NCBI RefSeq assembly: GCF_000524195.1
Contig: NW_020170409.1
Span: 609,004 to 673,003, forward strand
DNA: 64,000 nt
Source of the DNA: Echinococcus granulosus
Lineage: Eukaryota > Platyhelminthes > Cestoda > Cyclophyllidea > Taeniidae
Reading direction: 5' to 3'
A model generated the notes under the pieces. That model saw only the letters and a list, made by a program, of their open reading frames with translations. It had not been told where the DNA came from and made no database searches. Made by a program: the position numbers and the translations under genes. This document shows, piece by piece, positions 1-13,200 of the stretch (positions are counted from its first letter, which is position 1; every line of letters begins with the position of its first letter).

Positions 1-519
1 CATTTACTTATATTGTTTAGTACCAAATGCGATGTAATTGTCCCCGTGACCATGTGTAATGGCTTTCCAAACACCAATATTTATGAAGGGAATTACTTAG
101 GCTAAGCACATTAAAGGTACGTTATGTACTGACCTGACCTGTTCGAACATATACCTGAATAAGTTGACTAGCTGTCCCGTGAGTAACCATCCAGACTTGC
201 TAAGCTGCAGCAAGTACTCGAGGTGCTACTCTAGCAACAACGGTAGGCAGGGATTTTGATGGCCAAATGCAACGTCTAGATGCCTCAAGAGAAAAAATTC
301 GCTGTTCGTGCCTGAATCCATGATGGTTCACACATGAAAGACAATGAAAACCGTATCAAGTGATGTTGTCCTTTAATTAGATTCCTGAGCAATCAAAGAA
401 AATTAACAAAGGTATGAAAGAGTTCTTACCTACCTATCCATATCAAAGACCAAGGACCTTCTTTGTTTCGCATTAGGATATATAGAAAACTATCCTGGTG
501 GGATATATTGAGAAATTAA

Positions 520-560
520 AAGTGCAAATATCTTAATCGAGTGAATACATATTTGCACTT
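520..560. repeat. perfect 12-bp inverted repeat
   Basis: AAGTGCAAATAT at 520-531 is exactly complementary to ATATTTGCACTT at 549-560, with a 17-nt loop. It lies about 340 bp upstream of the ZSWIM start codon. It could be a hairpin, a fragment of a small inverted-repeat transposon, or a dyad protein-binding site. The sequence alone does not decide. Confidence 0.6.
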
Positions 561-728
561 AAGATTAGGTAGAAGACTTACATAATGTTATTGTTGTGGT
601 TCTAAATTGACTGGAATATCTGACATTAATAAGTTTCCATAAGTAAGACAAACCACCGGCCGATAAACAATAACAATAACCACAATTAAATGCATGAACA
701 AAAAAAAATAATTTTTTAAACAATTTTT

Positions 729-740
729 GGTTGCTTGCAG
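729..740 (+). promoter_or_regulatory. splice acceptor-like site upstream of the start codon
   Basis: A run of T-rich sequence ends in TTGCTTGCAG at 740, a strong 3' splice-site match located 162 nt before the ATG at 903. It probably marks the 5' border of the first coding exon, either from a cis-spliced 5' UTR exon or from spliced-leader addition, which is common in flatworms. This is inference from the motif only. Confidence 0.4.
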
Positions 741-902
741 TCAAATAAACAAGTTCATTGTTGACCTTGATTTGTTACAATCCACAGCTAAGCGTTTACC
801 ACCTGATCTTAACCGCGCGTTACGGACGCGGTGTAAATTCTGTTCGATACGTAGTGTCGTTCGGTTTGGAGGTTGGTTTGGCTGATATATGCAGAACCAC
901 AG

Positions 903-1251
903 ATGAAGCGACAGCTTGAAGACCCCATAAATGTATCTAGGAGAAAAAGCCGACGTCTGGATTCAGACTTATGCAGTGAAAAATATGTTTCCGAAGTGTT
1001 GTCTTTGTTTGACATTAGTGCGATGTCAGTCGCCTATCATTTACCATTCGAATATGTCGAGTCTACTCTGGTGCATGTACCAGATCCTGTTCAGGAGCGT
1101 ATAATTTTTTATTCGTTTCCTCGGGATAGCGCCGATATAAAAACTTATTCGTCTTTCATGTCATACAAAGCGGGTTCATCTGAAAACTCTCCTTTCTCCA
1201 TCGGAGAGCAAATATTTCAAAGAAACTGCGTAGAGGATGCCATTCAAATAG
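903..1251 (+). CDS. ZSWIM4/5/6: ZSWIM exon 1 (residues 1-117, start codon)
   Basis: The ATG at 903 is the only Met codon after the in-frame stop at 852, so it is the chosen start. The exon encodes a basic N-terminus followed by the conserved block ending AIQIG. The VPDPVQERI and SFPRDSADI segments correspond to the PEPVQRRI/SFPRSEREI region of ZSWIM5/6. The glycine/alanine-rich stretch found here in mammals is absent. The exon ends in phase 1 at ATAG, followed by GCAATT. Confidence 0.88.
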
Positions 1252-4200
1252 GCAATTTGGACTTATTATGCACATTAAGCATTCTTCTACAGGTTTCCAT
1301 CTAACGGGTGTGGTAAAAACCGATGGCAATATTCGAGGTTTATTAGATTCAAAAACCTACAAAGTTTCCATGACTTTTGACAGGTGCTACAGCTCATTGC
1401 TTTTTGTGACACCTTACTTAGGTGCAAAATTACGTCCGTTTGCTGTACATGCAACAGCCGTGGACTCTCCTGGTGCCCGCATGCGGTGGCTCTGGCACTT
1501 TTTCGAATAAACAGGCCTGGTGGTGTAAATTATCGCGCCCCAATATCTGGTGAGTTGGCGAGCTTACTTCACTTTTATTGGTTTTGAGGCTTTATTCCTA
1601 TAAGTTTGGGGTCTTGCAATAAAATGGGTATAGTTTTTATTATTAGCCTCGTATTTTTCCCCGTTCACATTAATTTTATCGTTGACTTGGAACGTAGGAT
1701 CATATCCTTTTGATTGGCTGATTTACAAATTACAAAAAAGGTTTATCCATCATTCATTATTATGGCTTTTCTCTTTGTTCCAGGCCAAATTATTAAGCTC
1801 TAATCCATCATGCAGATTTGTGCATTTGGTGACTTGGGAATTCGATGCATAGGGACCTTAATTGATTTCATGTTTACCCAACCTAAATTCATTGTTTGTT
1901 TAGCAAATATACCCTGGACAAATAGTCTTCTATTTAATCATGCTAGTTTTTTTAGTTTTTATCAATGATTTGCTCGGCGTTTGTGACGCGGACTTCGTGT
2001 TGAAGTCCCCATTTTTTTCAAAGGCGTAATCATGTGATCTGCCCTGCAGGATGATTTCCCGAGCATTGTCTAAGCAGGAGTCTAGTGCAACCTTTTGATT
2101 CATTGAGACGGTATGGGACAGTATTTTTATGCATTAGATACAATTACCTTCCGCGAATCCGAAAGAAACCTTAGCTTTGGGGCTGGCGGTGTCCGCTCCC
2201 TCTGGCATTATTGCATTTGCGTTTGGGGTTTTAAGAAATCTGGTGCTTCTCTCACAGCCACCGCACTAGTCGAGTTAAGTCGCGAAGATGACTAATAGCA
2301 TGTCATTCTGCCAATAGGACACGAAAGAGAATTCTCAATGGGTCGGTTTCTGCGCTCTTAGGCTCCGACCAGTATGTGGTGAGGGCGCCTTTGGAGGAAG
2401 CTCAGGAAACAGGGGGTTAAAAATAAGGCTTTTTCGCGATAGATAACCGCGCACAAGTCTTCGCGTCAATGAGGGAGCATGATAGGGCACGCACATGTCC
2501 CATCAACCATTAATCTACCCCTTTCCTCTCCACCACGAGCTCGCAGTAGCTGACTAGGAGCAGTCAGAAATATTATTTAGCTTCTCTTTGTCGAAAAAAT
2601 TTTTCCATTTTCACTAAATCTCATGCTTTTGTGTGGCCTCTTTCTCAAAATCCACTACTTTTTGGAACTTTTCTTTGCTTCTCTAGATGTCATTGTTTCA
2701 AATATTCCTCAATCTCAATAAAACAATGGTTTCGTGTAAGCTAATTCGTGCCCTATGGGAGGTCGTATTTAGGATACACCTCATTATCGAGGCACTCTTT
2801 TACTGTAGGCCCCAAACGTTACAGCCTCCCTATTTGATACTATTTTTACGCATCCGCTTCTCCTCACTGGCACCGATTTGGAACCATGAGCTTTCAAAAA
2901 ACGGAGATCATGTTTAGAGCATATTCGCCTCATAATCACCAGACGGTACCCTCCGGAGTTAGTTTTTATCCTCGCTCATGGTGACCATTGAGTCTTTGCC
3001 GGATTGTGTTGTTTTGAAGGACCTGGTATTTTTTCAAATGCTAACGTTTTTAGAGCCTACTTGATGTTTGAGGCATGAAGATACCCGTGAGTTTCGGGTG
3101 AAATCTTCGATTTGATTGGCTGAAGCGAAACCATCACCTGGCTGGTTACCCAAGATGGCCGAATTCGCTTATCTACCTGAGGAGAGCACTCATTGAAATG
3201 GTGGTTTGTCACTTCCAAGTTTTACGCCACTTACCAATCACGTCGGGCGATGTCGTGAATGTGTCCAAAATTCTCCCTTTTTAAGTAAATTGATCTTGCC
3301 TCACTGGCTCAAATTTCACGTCTATTGGCTAGAAGTTAAATTACCTTACAGATAAATGACTTTCTTTTAGATGAATTTTTTTCATTCACCCCCAAAGTTT
3401 AGGCTATAATCTACGGCTGGCAAGGTATTCTAACGCCCCTTATCGCCTCCTCGCATCTAACATTTACACGGACCTGTGTTATTCGAGTCCTGCGTGGACT
3501 CCAGTTAGACGTTTACATTTGCATCAACAAGTTGACTAATGTTTGTAAATGCAACGAATCAACTACCCATTGTCTGACCAGTCTTCTTCCACACTTTGTT
3601 GATATTACGACCCCGCATAATGTGTCCTACGCGTTCCGATTCACATGCACAATGTTTACTTGTGAGCCCTCTTTACCCAAATCTGGCATCTGACCGAGCA
3701 AGTTGATTGCATGGTAAGCGTATTCATTATTGCAAGCAAATGACAAGAAACCTCTTCTGTAACGTTCTAAACACTTATTTTAAACAAAGAGCATACAAAC
3801 TTCGTAGATAAAACAGGGATATCCAATTTGTGAAGAGTCTTTGTAAATTTTTTTCACTACTAAACCACTTTAAGTGACTCTTTAATGGGATCCTCGTATT
3901 TAGTCAATCATATTCAATCCAGTCATAAATCATGACTGATGGATTTGGAAATTTTGCTTAGTGGAGTTTGGCATCACCACTGGATTTATCGTTAATTTCA
4001 GTTCCCCCTCAAAAAGTAGGGTATACTGTTACACATGCCTCCAGTTCCCCATAATTCCAAGTCTTCATCTCAGAGTTACATTCGATCAGTCGGAAAGTCG
4101 AGGCTCATCCCAGTTCGAAATGTTGAGCCCGTTAAATTGGCCTTTTTCCCTGAGGCACTTTAGCTGTTGAAGCAGTTTTTGCCTAGCGCAGAAGTGGACA

Positions 4201-7200
4201 CATCTGCGAGCTTGAGTGGGTAAGTGGGGAAATTGTGCTCTAAGTAGTTGCGGCATTGTTATTTACGTGTCTACTCAGCTAGGCTTGACACCATCATCGT
4301 GGCTTGAGGTACTGGTGTGTCGTAGCGTCACAACGAGAAGATGGCCGCTGTCAGCCGTTTTGGCGACTGCGGCTGCCTTGGCTAATTCCACTGCTCCGTG
4401 CATCAAAATCTCAGAGCCTGAATGATTTTAAGCGCTTCCCTAGTCTACTTCTCGCTCTGCTGGGCACTGTGCCCCCTCTCTTGTGAGCCATGACTTCAGT
4501 GCAACTAAACCTCCCAGTTGTCATAATTTCGACTGTGATGGAGGCCAAGTGAACTTGTTTAAGGTGATTAAGGCCCTGTACTCACTATCGCGTTTTGGAG
4601 TTATTCTACAGGGGCTATACTTTGCAACATCCTTATACTGCCGTAGTTCGAGTGATACCTCGGCTGTCCGAAAGCCTATCACAAGCCATAGCCGGTAGTA
4701 CACTTTCGCAGCAATCGGTACACCTCCCTAAATTGTTTACTGTGGCACCAACCCGAAGTGGGTATTATCTCTTTCACGCAAATTAGCCAAATTTTCCGTT
4801 TGAAATTTATCCTATGTGGAGCAGCTAGCCAGGCAAACAGGCTGGCTGGCCACCCCGTCCTCTGAAAGAACTGCGACGCATACTTAAAAGTGTGTCCGAC
4901 GGCCAAACTTCGCACTTACTTGAGGATAGGCCGTCAGCCAGCGCTGTATGAGCCCTGATGGGAAAAATTTGCTCAACTTCCCATCCAATTTACGTTCTAG
5001 ACACGCTGGTAAAAATGGACCGCGGTCAGCTGCAGAAGTTTGCTCAATACTTAATCGCCTCGCACCCCAATCGCGTGCTAGCAAGTGCTCAACACCTCGC
5101 CGACAGACTTCTTCAACGTGACTCTCAATTGAATAAAACCTATGGTGAGTAATTTTGTGGCTTTTCACTTCCATTGACCCCCAAAATCCTACAGCTAGGC
5201 ATCGTCAGATTTCACCCGGTCTCCTTAGGGATTGATGTACCAAGGACTCATCCTGGGTTATCCTCGAAGTTGTCTTTTGCGAGGATGTAGATTTTGCCCG
5301 TACGATGTTTAAGTGGAGAACCATGCCCTTTCTCGAAGGATGGGTCCGTTGCTTTTGCAGGTCTTTCCAGCCTCCATAGTTGTTCACGCTTTCTCCAGCT
5401 AATCGATGGATCTAGGAGAAGACGTATCTCCAAATTTGATGGTAATGAGGATTCCTTGTGGTATAATGAAGTCTCATTAGTTGCAGCAATTTACATAGAA
5501 CTTGGGTGTATGCTAATTCCAGGCGAGGCACACGGATCGAAGCAAGACCGAAGGAGAATGAACACCGGAATCTCACCCCGGTTCCTTCCACATCCCATTC
5601 TCACTTTGCATGCCTAAGGGAGAGAGTGGGTGGGTTTGGTCTTTTCCTTGGGTCGCCTTATTCACGCCAATCGGGTGAGGGCGGTAACACATCTGTTGGC
5701 ACTGGCACCCGCGCGCGTTCGCATCACCTCCCCCCCCCCCCCATTTTTCATACTCCAGCATCTCGTTCAATCCACGGTGTTTATATTTATCCTCTCACTA
5801 GCAGGTAGCTAGCCCGATAGAGAGAGAGGCGACAGATAAGTCAGCTGATACGAGAGACTGACAATCAGGTGTGTGCTATCCTGTGCTCCCTTTTCTCTTC
5901 CACAAACAATCTTCATTTCTTGGGTGCAGCGTCGAGTGAATGAGCGAGCCAGGGAGGGACTGTGTGAGCGAATGAGTGAGTAAACACCGGATGGTGAGCG
6001 TGAGAGCAGTTGAAAAAATCCTCTAATTGGCAGGCCGCACAAACGCCGCTGAATGCTTCTAGTCCACCAGCGTGATGTGTACGTGTACATGCTTGGACTT
6101 CATTTAATTTTCACTAGAGGGGGAGGAGCAGTGTAGTATAAGCCAAGACTACAGGGTCACATGATAGTCCATGAGTTCTTTTGGCAAGTCAAACACTACT
6201 CCTGAACTGCGCTTACTGAAACACAGTTGTTCCACTTCTCGTCCCCTCTAGAGACACAGAAGTCATGAAACGGAATCTTACCATCCAATTTCACCGCACT
6301 TTCATTTTTATACCCTCCAAAACCAAGCCCTAGTGGTTTGCTAGAGGCGGTTATTGGAGCGAAGACTGAGCTTGGCTTTCCCTTATACTTTTGTGAAATA
6401 AAAAAGGACCCAAAAGTGCGGCCACAACAACGAAAGGTACTTTAGCGTTAACGACATTGGCAAGAAGATCGCTCTGTGAGGATAAGCGCATTCAGCGCAG
6501 CTGGGCACAGCGGTGTGTCTAGACTGTTATATTGCATCTCCTTTGCCGCGCTTTTCGCTTTTTGTCGTGTCACCTCTCCTTTTTCGAGGGAATCGACCAC
6601 ACCCAAATCCACGTGACTGTGTGCGGTGTGTAGATGCGTTTTGACTCAGGATTTACACAACCTCTTCCAGCATCTTTCTACTCTATCACTTGCTCAAATT
6701 CCCGTCAAAGTTTCTATGTAATGCACAGTTGTACCAAGTTTTCAAGGAAGTTTAGCTTCTTTATTTAGCAGTTTGAAATATGGCTCTAATTAATCTTAAC
6801 TAGCTTGTGCGTTTCATGGGTTTGTAGAGGTACCCTAGAATTATTCTTTTACTCCTTACTAAGCCCCTCATTATAAAACTGATTTTCCCTAAATGTACCC
6901 GGTTTTGAACCACATCTACCTTTCATTGCGGTCATAAAGACAATCCGTAGTATTGTAACTCAAAATTTGGCAGGAGACGCATAAACAAGAGCACTACAGT
7001 CGGAGTATGAATGCAGTCTTTATTATTCACTCGCATAAAAGCATAACCTCTTCACCGCCTATTGTGCGAGAGCTCTATCCACTGCGGGGGAGGAGGAGGG
7101 GTACAAGATTGACTGTCTGTGTCATTTTCACTCATCTTTGTTTACTTCAGGCCGGTTCTAAAAGTCCTCCTCGGCAGTAACCAGCAAGAGAGAATGGGAG

Positions 7201-10200
7201 AGGTGGAGGTGTAGAGCTTCAAGCCTTGTTTACGCACAATTTAATTACTTTAGCCTTTAACTAGCAACCAATCCGACCACCTCGCGTCCGGTTTCTGCAT
7301 GTGAGAGACAGCATGACTCACATGCTTTGCTGGTGTGCGTGCTTGCGTGTCCCCTCCTGCTTCCACAATTGCATTTTCCGCCTCACCACCACCCTTGCTA
7401 CTCCTCTCTTGTGAAAAGAGGGGAGGAAGAGGAGAGGGGCAGCGAGGTGGAATGAAGTGGAGCGAGGTGTACGCGCCCTTAACGTAGCACACAGCTGATG
7501 AAGAATGAAGCCTCGGGTCGGTGGTGGGTATGCGTGTGGGTATGCTGAGTTGGCGTGTCTGATGTCGATGCTCAAGCTATAAATCTAGCAACAACTAGCT
7601 TACCAATCTCCCTTTCCTGTTGACCGCACGAACTGTGGGATTACTAGGCTGTCCGTATAAGCTCTCTCGACCAGAAGGGGTTTTGCACGTGGGAAAGTGA
7701 AGCTCTGCTCATCTGAATTCTGTGTATCTGGAATGCTAGACTTCCGTATGCTCTCCATGTGCCATCACCTCTTCATCTACCATTAGTGTGCTGGTCTGGC
7801 TGGATGCCTTATACACCTCTGCCTAATCCACAGCACTGACGGCAAGGGAGAGGCGAGTGGCCTTTTGCATTTACGCGCCAGTAGATGCCCTTTTTCCAGA
7901 AATACACTGACCGGACACATGCACTCGCCCATTGGTTGTCCCAAGGTCACCCCAACAAACACCTGCGCTTGTGTGGCTGCTAGGTCCTGCTCTTCCGAGC
8001 GAAAATTGGTACATTCTGCCCGCTGAGCACTTCATTTCGTTCGCTTCATTTTGACATATCTATCAGATGATCCACTAACTTGACTTCGCCATTTTCCCGA
8101 TGGTTTTCTACGCTAATCATCTTGACAAACAATGGATCATGTGTTCAACCTTAGCTCGTCATTAATCGGCTGTTTTTATCAACCCGCAATACCTGTCAGG
8201 ATCGTTGTTTTAAATAATAATGCTTTCGTCGTACTCGCGTGTTGGGAACGTGCGGCAGCTAGAACCCCAGGGCTTTTGGTCTATTAGGGTACTATTTTTT
8301 TCTACTCAGTTGCCGAACCTACACGCATTATTATGTGAAACTGTACTGATGATGTTGTGAGACTAATCGCTTGGAGCTTGATCATTGGTCTGTTGAAATG
8401 ACCATCGCGTCGGCAAGTAAGGTGTCTGGGCTCCACAATAATGGTCACGATATTCTTTCGTCTGAACTGCAAATCAAACTGGTGCCAGCAGGCACAATCT
8501 ACCGCATTGGGTGCACATAAGATAAGATGGCATTTTCGTCGCAAATGAAATAACTTCTTTTCCTTATCACCACCGTTTCCCAGCTCTTCCACTGTTGGGT
8601 TGTAAGGGAATGCTTATGCAACCCTTTGGGTGTATAAATTGTTTTCAAAGTAATTTTTAGACAACAACCTTGTCACGGACCATCTGAGGCCGGGGGAAAT
8701 TTCGACCTTTCATTAATCTCTTGAAGCCTCCTGGTTCTAAAAAATTCCAGAAGTCGACTATCTGAATGTAGTGTCCTCGCATGGAAAACTGCATTTCAAT
8801 TTCGTTGTGAATTCACATCCCGATTTGTGAGTACTTTCAACAAATCGCACGAATTCCCACAGCTCAAAAACACGCGCCACGCTGTGTTCCAGATTTTCCT
8901 TCCCCATCCATCCCCACTAGTATTCTCATCGTTTATGTGGGTTTGATGTGGCTGAAAAAAAAACAGTTGGCCACGTTTGTCAACATTTTTTTCCAGTCCA
9001 TCAACCTTTGTGATTTCAGAGCCTAGGTGGGCGGGCCTTACGCTATGCATGCTTCTCTCTCACTGCTTACCATCCGGACGTGTGAGTTTGGGTTTCTACT
9101 GATTGAATCAGCTTGTACCTGCACCCTCTAATCGCTTGTCCGATGCTCCCGGATTCGCTTTTCATAGTTGTGTCGCCAGTACTCAAACTAATCTTCTATT
9201 CCAAGGGTTCACGTGTCTAGTCATCATACGATCTGGACAGTCTTCTCTACCAAAAAGGACCTTAAACTGGACGAGCTGTTTTCGAATGCAGCGGAGCATT
9301 AGCCTGCTTCTCTCTCTTTCATATTCTGTGTCGACTTGAAGTCGCAACATGCCTGGTTAAAGTGTTTGCATTCACAATGCCAACTTTGGAAGCCTTCATG
9401 CTCGCTCATACGTAAATACCGTCCCTCCCCCTCCCTTTCATGAAATCCTCAAGCCTTTTTAGCAAAGGCTGTAAAAGGCGCGAGCTTTCTCAGGATCCAA
9501 ATTATGCCCTACCTAATACCTGGCTTGCTCGCCTTTAGTTCGGGAAGGCGCAGGTGCTAGCATTTGAGCTGGGCTAGCTGAAGCCGGACATATCTTCTTC
9601 CCTATCTCCTAGTCTGTAGCCAGAGGGTGATTTGGCTTTGGGCATGCTGCAGAGTTTGCATAGTCTCGTCTGTTTGTCTAACGAGGTCACGACTCAACTC
9701 CCGGATCAATTATGCATGCAGTAGGGAAGCAAAGGCAATGGCAATAAGCAAAATTCTCATCTTCTGCGATTCATGAAGAATTCAGGAGATCTTTCATGCA
9801 GGAAATGTGAACCACTGCCTTGAAATTATCTTTTGCAGTCCTACGGCCTTTGAAAGAAGCAAAATCCCATAGTCGAGGGTGATACTAATTCTCTGTATTC
9901 CTTCTCATTAGATGGAAAGCTTTTACTACTCCGGCTTATGCCGTCGCCAGAGTGAGCATTGGGTCACCGGCTGCGATATTGTTGAGTGCTAAGCTTGTAA
10001 AAACCTGATTCGTTTGAATTATGGAAAGGAGATGATGCTGATAGGGTAAGAAAAGCGTCGTGATGGTGCTGCGTCATTAAACTGCGGAGTTGTTGTGTCT
10101 AAAAGTGGGTGTCGCGTCTGTCTAGGAAGCCGAGCAAATGCGACAAATGACCTCGTCGACTGAATTTCCACTGTTATGTTGCGTGGAGGTTGCATTGAAC

Positions 10201-13200
10201 TTCGCGAGATGTATTTTTCCTGTTGACTTCAACTCTTGCGTGTGCTGTCACAACTGCTTACAAATTAATTTTTTACACCAGCTACTACTGTAGTCAACTT
10301 ACCTATGGGTTACCGACCATTAAGCCACTGTCAGTGCTGCCATGATACGTTCATCCAACAGTTTACGCCCGTAATTCCCTCTACATTGTCTATTGGCCAA
10401 ACTACTACATGCATCCATTGAAAGTAGGCATCGGTTGTTTCAACAGAAGTGGGATCTGGTCAGGACTTCATTTTATGTCAAATAGGAAAATTAACTGCAT
10501 TTCCATTTACTCGTCTAAAACCCTCTGCAGCTCTGAATAGACTTAACTCCATCTAATCGTTTCCATAGTCTTGGAAACAGTCGGCAAAGGCCGCACCAAA
10601 CCCATACTTCTGTCTTATTTGAAATATTGAATTCTATCGTCTAGATGTCACGCCGCTTTTCAATTGTAAGTGGTAGAAAACTAAGTCAACTACACTTTCC
10701 CTCTTCCCCTCCCCCACAGTCTTCAGGCATCACACCTCGATCCTTAACCCTAGAAGAATCCCAAGCAGTGGTAGTATATCCACAACAGTGTAGGTTGTGG
10801 ATAGAGCGTGAACCAATCATTGCGTTTTTGGCTTCGTTACTGTTACTGCAACAAACTTCCTTGTGGTTGCAGTAGCGCTAGACAGTCATGATGTTACTCA
10901 TGCCCTGAGCAAGGCGGGAGTGGGGGCGGTTTGATTGAAGGCAGACATTTTATCGCTAGATTTTTTCATCTGTCTGACTTAATGATTTTTCCGCGAGAAT
11001 TAAAGGCAGGCTTTTGGCTGTCTTCACACCCTCTCAGCCGAGGGGATCAAAGGGGTCCCGTACACATCCTCCCTTCATGCAAATGTCTACTTACTATGGG
11101 AAACTGTGTGAGAATTCGGTATAACCGTGAAGCCTGAGTTTGCGAAAGGAGTCAAAGGCTCGAAGGAAATAACCTTAACCTATTTAGCTCTCCCAGCTTG
11201 TGTATTGCGTGCATGGCCAAATGTTGAGTTTGCGTTTAAGTTCAAATATCGTAAGATTTCATTTTTGGGTTGACTTGAGGACGTTGAATCGGTTTTCTAT
11301 TTCCTCTAATCCTGCCATAGTCGCGTACAGTAGTCTGCACATTAAAATATTTGAACAGAACTTCCATCATAGTCATGGGGTTTGATTCTGCCGAAACCGG
11401 TGAATCTGAGTCGATTTACACGTCTAGTCTATGCTGCGTTTCCAACTCCAACTTCGTGGCAGATTTAAACATGAATTTAGGTAATTTTCCCTTGTGCCCG
11501 GCTCACTCATTAATCACAGTGATTTTCCGCTAGGATAGCCTGACTTCTGGAGAAAAATATGGCTTGAGCATCATGCAGGTGGTTAAGCTCCATCCCCATC
11601 CATCATAGTGTTCAAGAAGCCTTTCAGGCTGTTGAGCATATCAGTTTCAAATTGGATTTTTTCCTTATATTGATTCTTTGGTTGGTAAAACACCATCAAT
11701 TATACTTGCATTAGGTGTTATTCGGAGAGAAGAAACTTTCGAAGAATTTTGACCATCGGCCCTCCCCTTCAAGCAGTGCCCACTTGGAGGTCTCTGCAAA
11801 TCGTTTCAGCAGTTCATTTGGCTGCTAAATGCGCTTCTCATCGTTCCTCTAGCGGAAGTGTTGGGAACAGAGAAATAGACTGTTACATTATCGTACACTA
11901 GGGCTTCCGGAGCCCCAAAACACCTGATGACTTATCCGAGGCCCTTAGCTGGGGCTTCCGCTAATGCTAACAACATTTGAGGAACTTCTGGGCATTTATC
12001 AAATGCACCCACGAGAACCATTTAGTGGTAACTGTCAATGGGCCCAACATATTCCACGCGAATAAAGTTTATCTGCCCTAGGTGACACAGATGCTAAGGC
12101 ATGCTGTTGATAGTACTTTTTTAGTCGTTCAAGCTGTACTGCTCAGTTGACAACAAGTCTCGACGCTGATAAGGCTTTTTTAGCTCACCTACAACAATTG
12201 CATACGGCTATCCTGGTTGAAGGCATGTTACCACCTAAAAGGTTGCTTCCGAGATCATGTAGGAAGTGGCAGAGGCAACTTTAATCGTAGCAGCAAGCAC
12301 ACCAGTTACTTCCGCCGGAAATCGCGTCTTTCACCCATCTATTTGACAGATTTAATCAATTTTTTGGTATGGGACAGTAAAATTTCCACCGTGTACTGTA
12401 ATCGCCCACCTCTACACCCGCCTTGCCGAGGGGGTTTGTGTTCTACGATCAGCGTAAAGTGTCGCTCAAATCACGTCTTTTGGGATTTCTTGATTGCAAA
12501 TATTATGGTTTGTGGTGCCGCTCCGTTGGCGTCAGAGAACGAGGAGCACAGGTGATCGCCCTCTGTTGCATCAATGATGACGAGAGAGATGGGCTGCACC
12601 CTGACCGTAGCTCGAAGAGGGAAAATGTAGACTTAGTTCTCTACCACTAACAATTGAAAAGCCGCTTAATATCCAGACGATAGAATTTAATATTTCGGAC
12701 GATCTTCAATTGGGGAGCATAATGAATATGCTAACTCTGATCTAACCATTGACCCGATTCCCCCAAAAGACTTGGCGCTCTATTGGGTAATGCTGTTGGA
12801 TATGCCTTGTGAGCACCCAATCAGGTGCACCACGGATCCCCTGCCCAACTGGTAGAAAGGCGCTGTAGTGACTCACTAATCCCAGAAACGAGCGCAGGGC
12901 TAGTATTCCATGAGGTGGAGGCACTCTACTGATGGGTTCGGTTTTTCACTGGTCCAGTCTTCCGGCGTGCTTGTTGATGAGATATCCCAAAACTGGCGCA
13001 AAACCCGTAGCAAAGGTACGTTTATCTTGGCGTAGATGGGATCTGTATTTTTTCATCCGTTTAAGGACGGGCTCTATCGCTTTGATCAACTGCCTTTATT
13101 ATGAACCTGTTATGATGATGCTGTTTGGACAAGCTGATACACCTTCCACATCGAGCATCATGGTATTCATGATCTCATTATGCATGTTTGGGGTAGTTTT

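Larger units (their letters stand above)
1..902 (+). other. 5' flank / probable 5' UTR of the ZSWIM gene
   Basis: There is no coding region here that I can support. An in-frame TAG at 852-854 precedes the ATG at 903, so the reading frame does not extend upstream in this exon. A pyrimidine-rich tract ending in TTGCAG at 740 looks like a splice acceptor. The first coding exon may therefore be joined to an upstream 5' UTR exon or to a trans-spliced leader. An inverted repeat lies at 520-560. No TATA box or initiator could be assigned with confidence. Confidence 0.5.
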
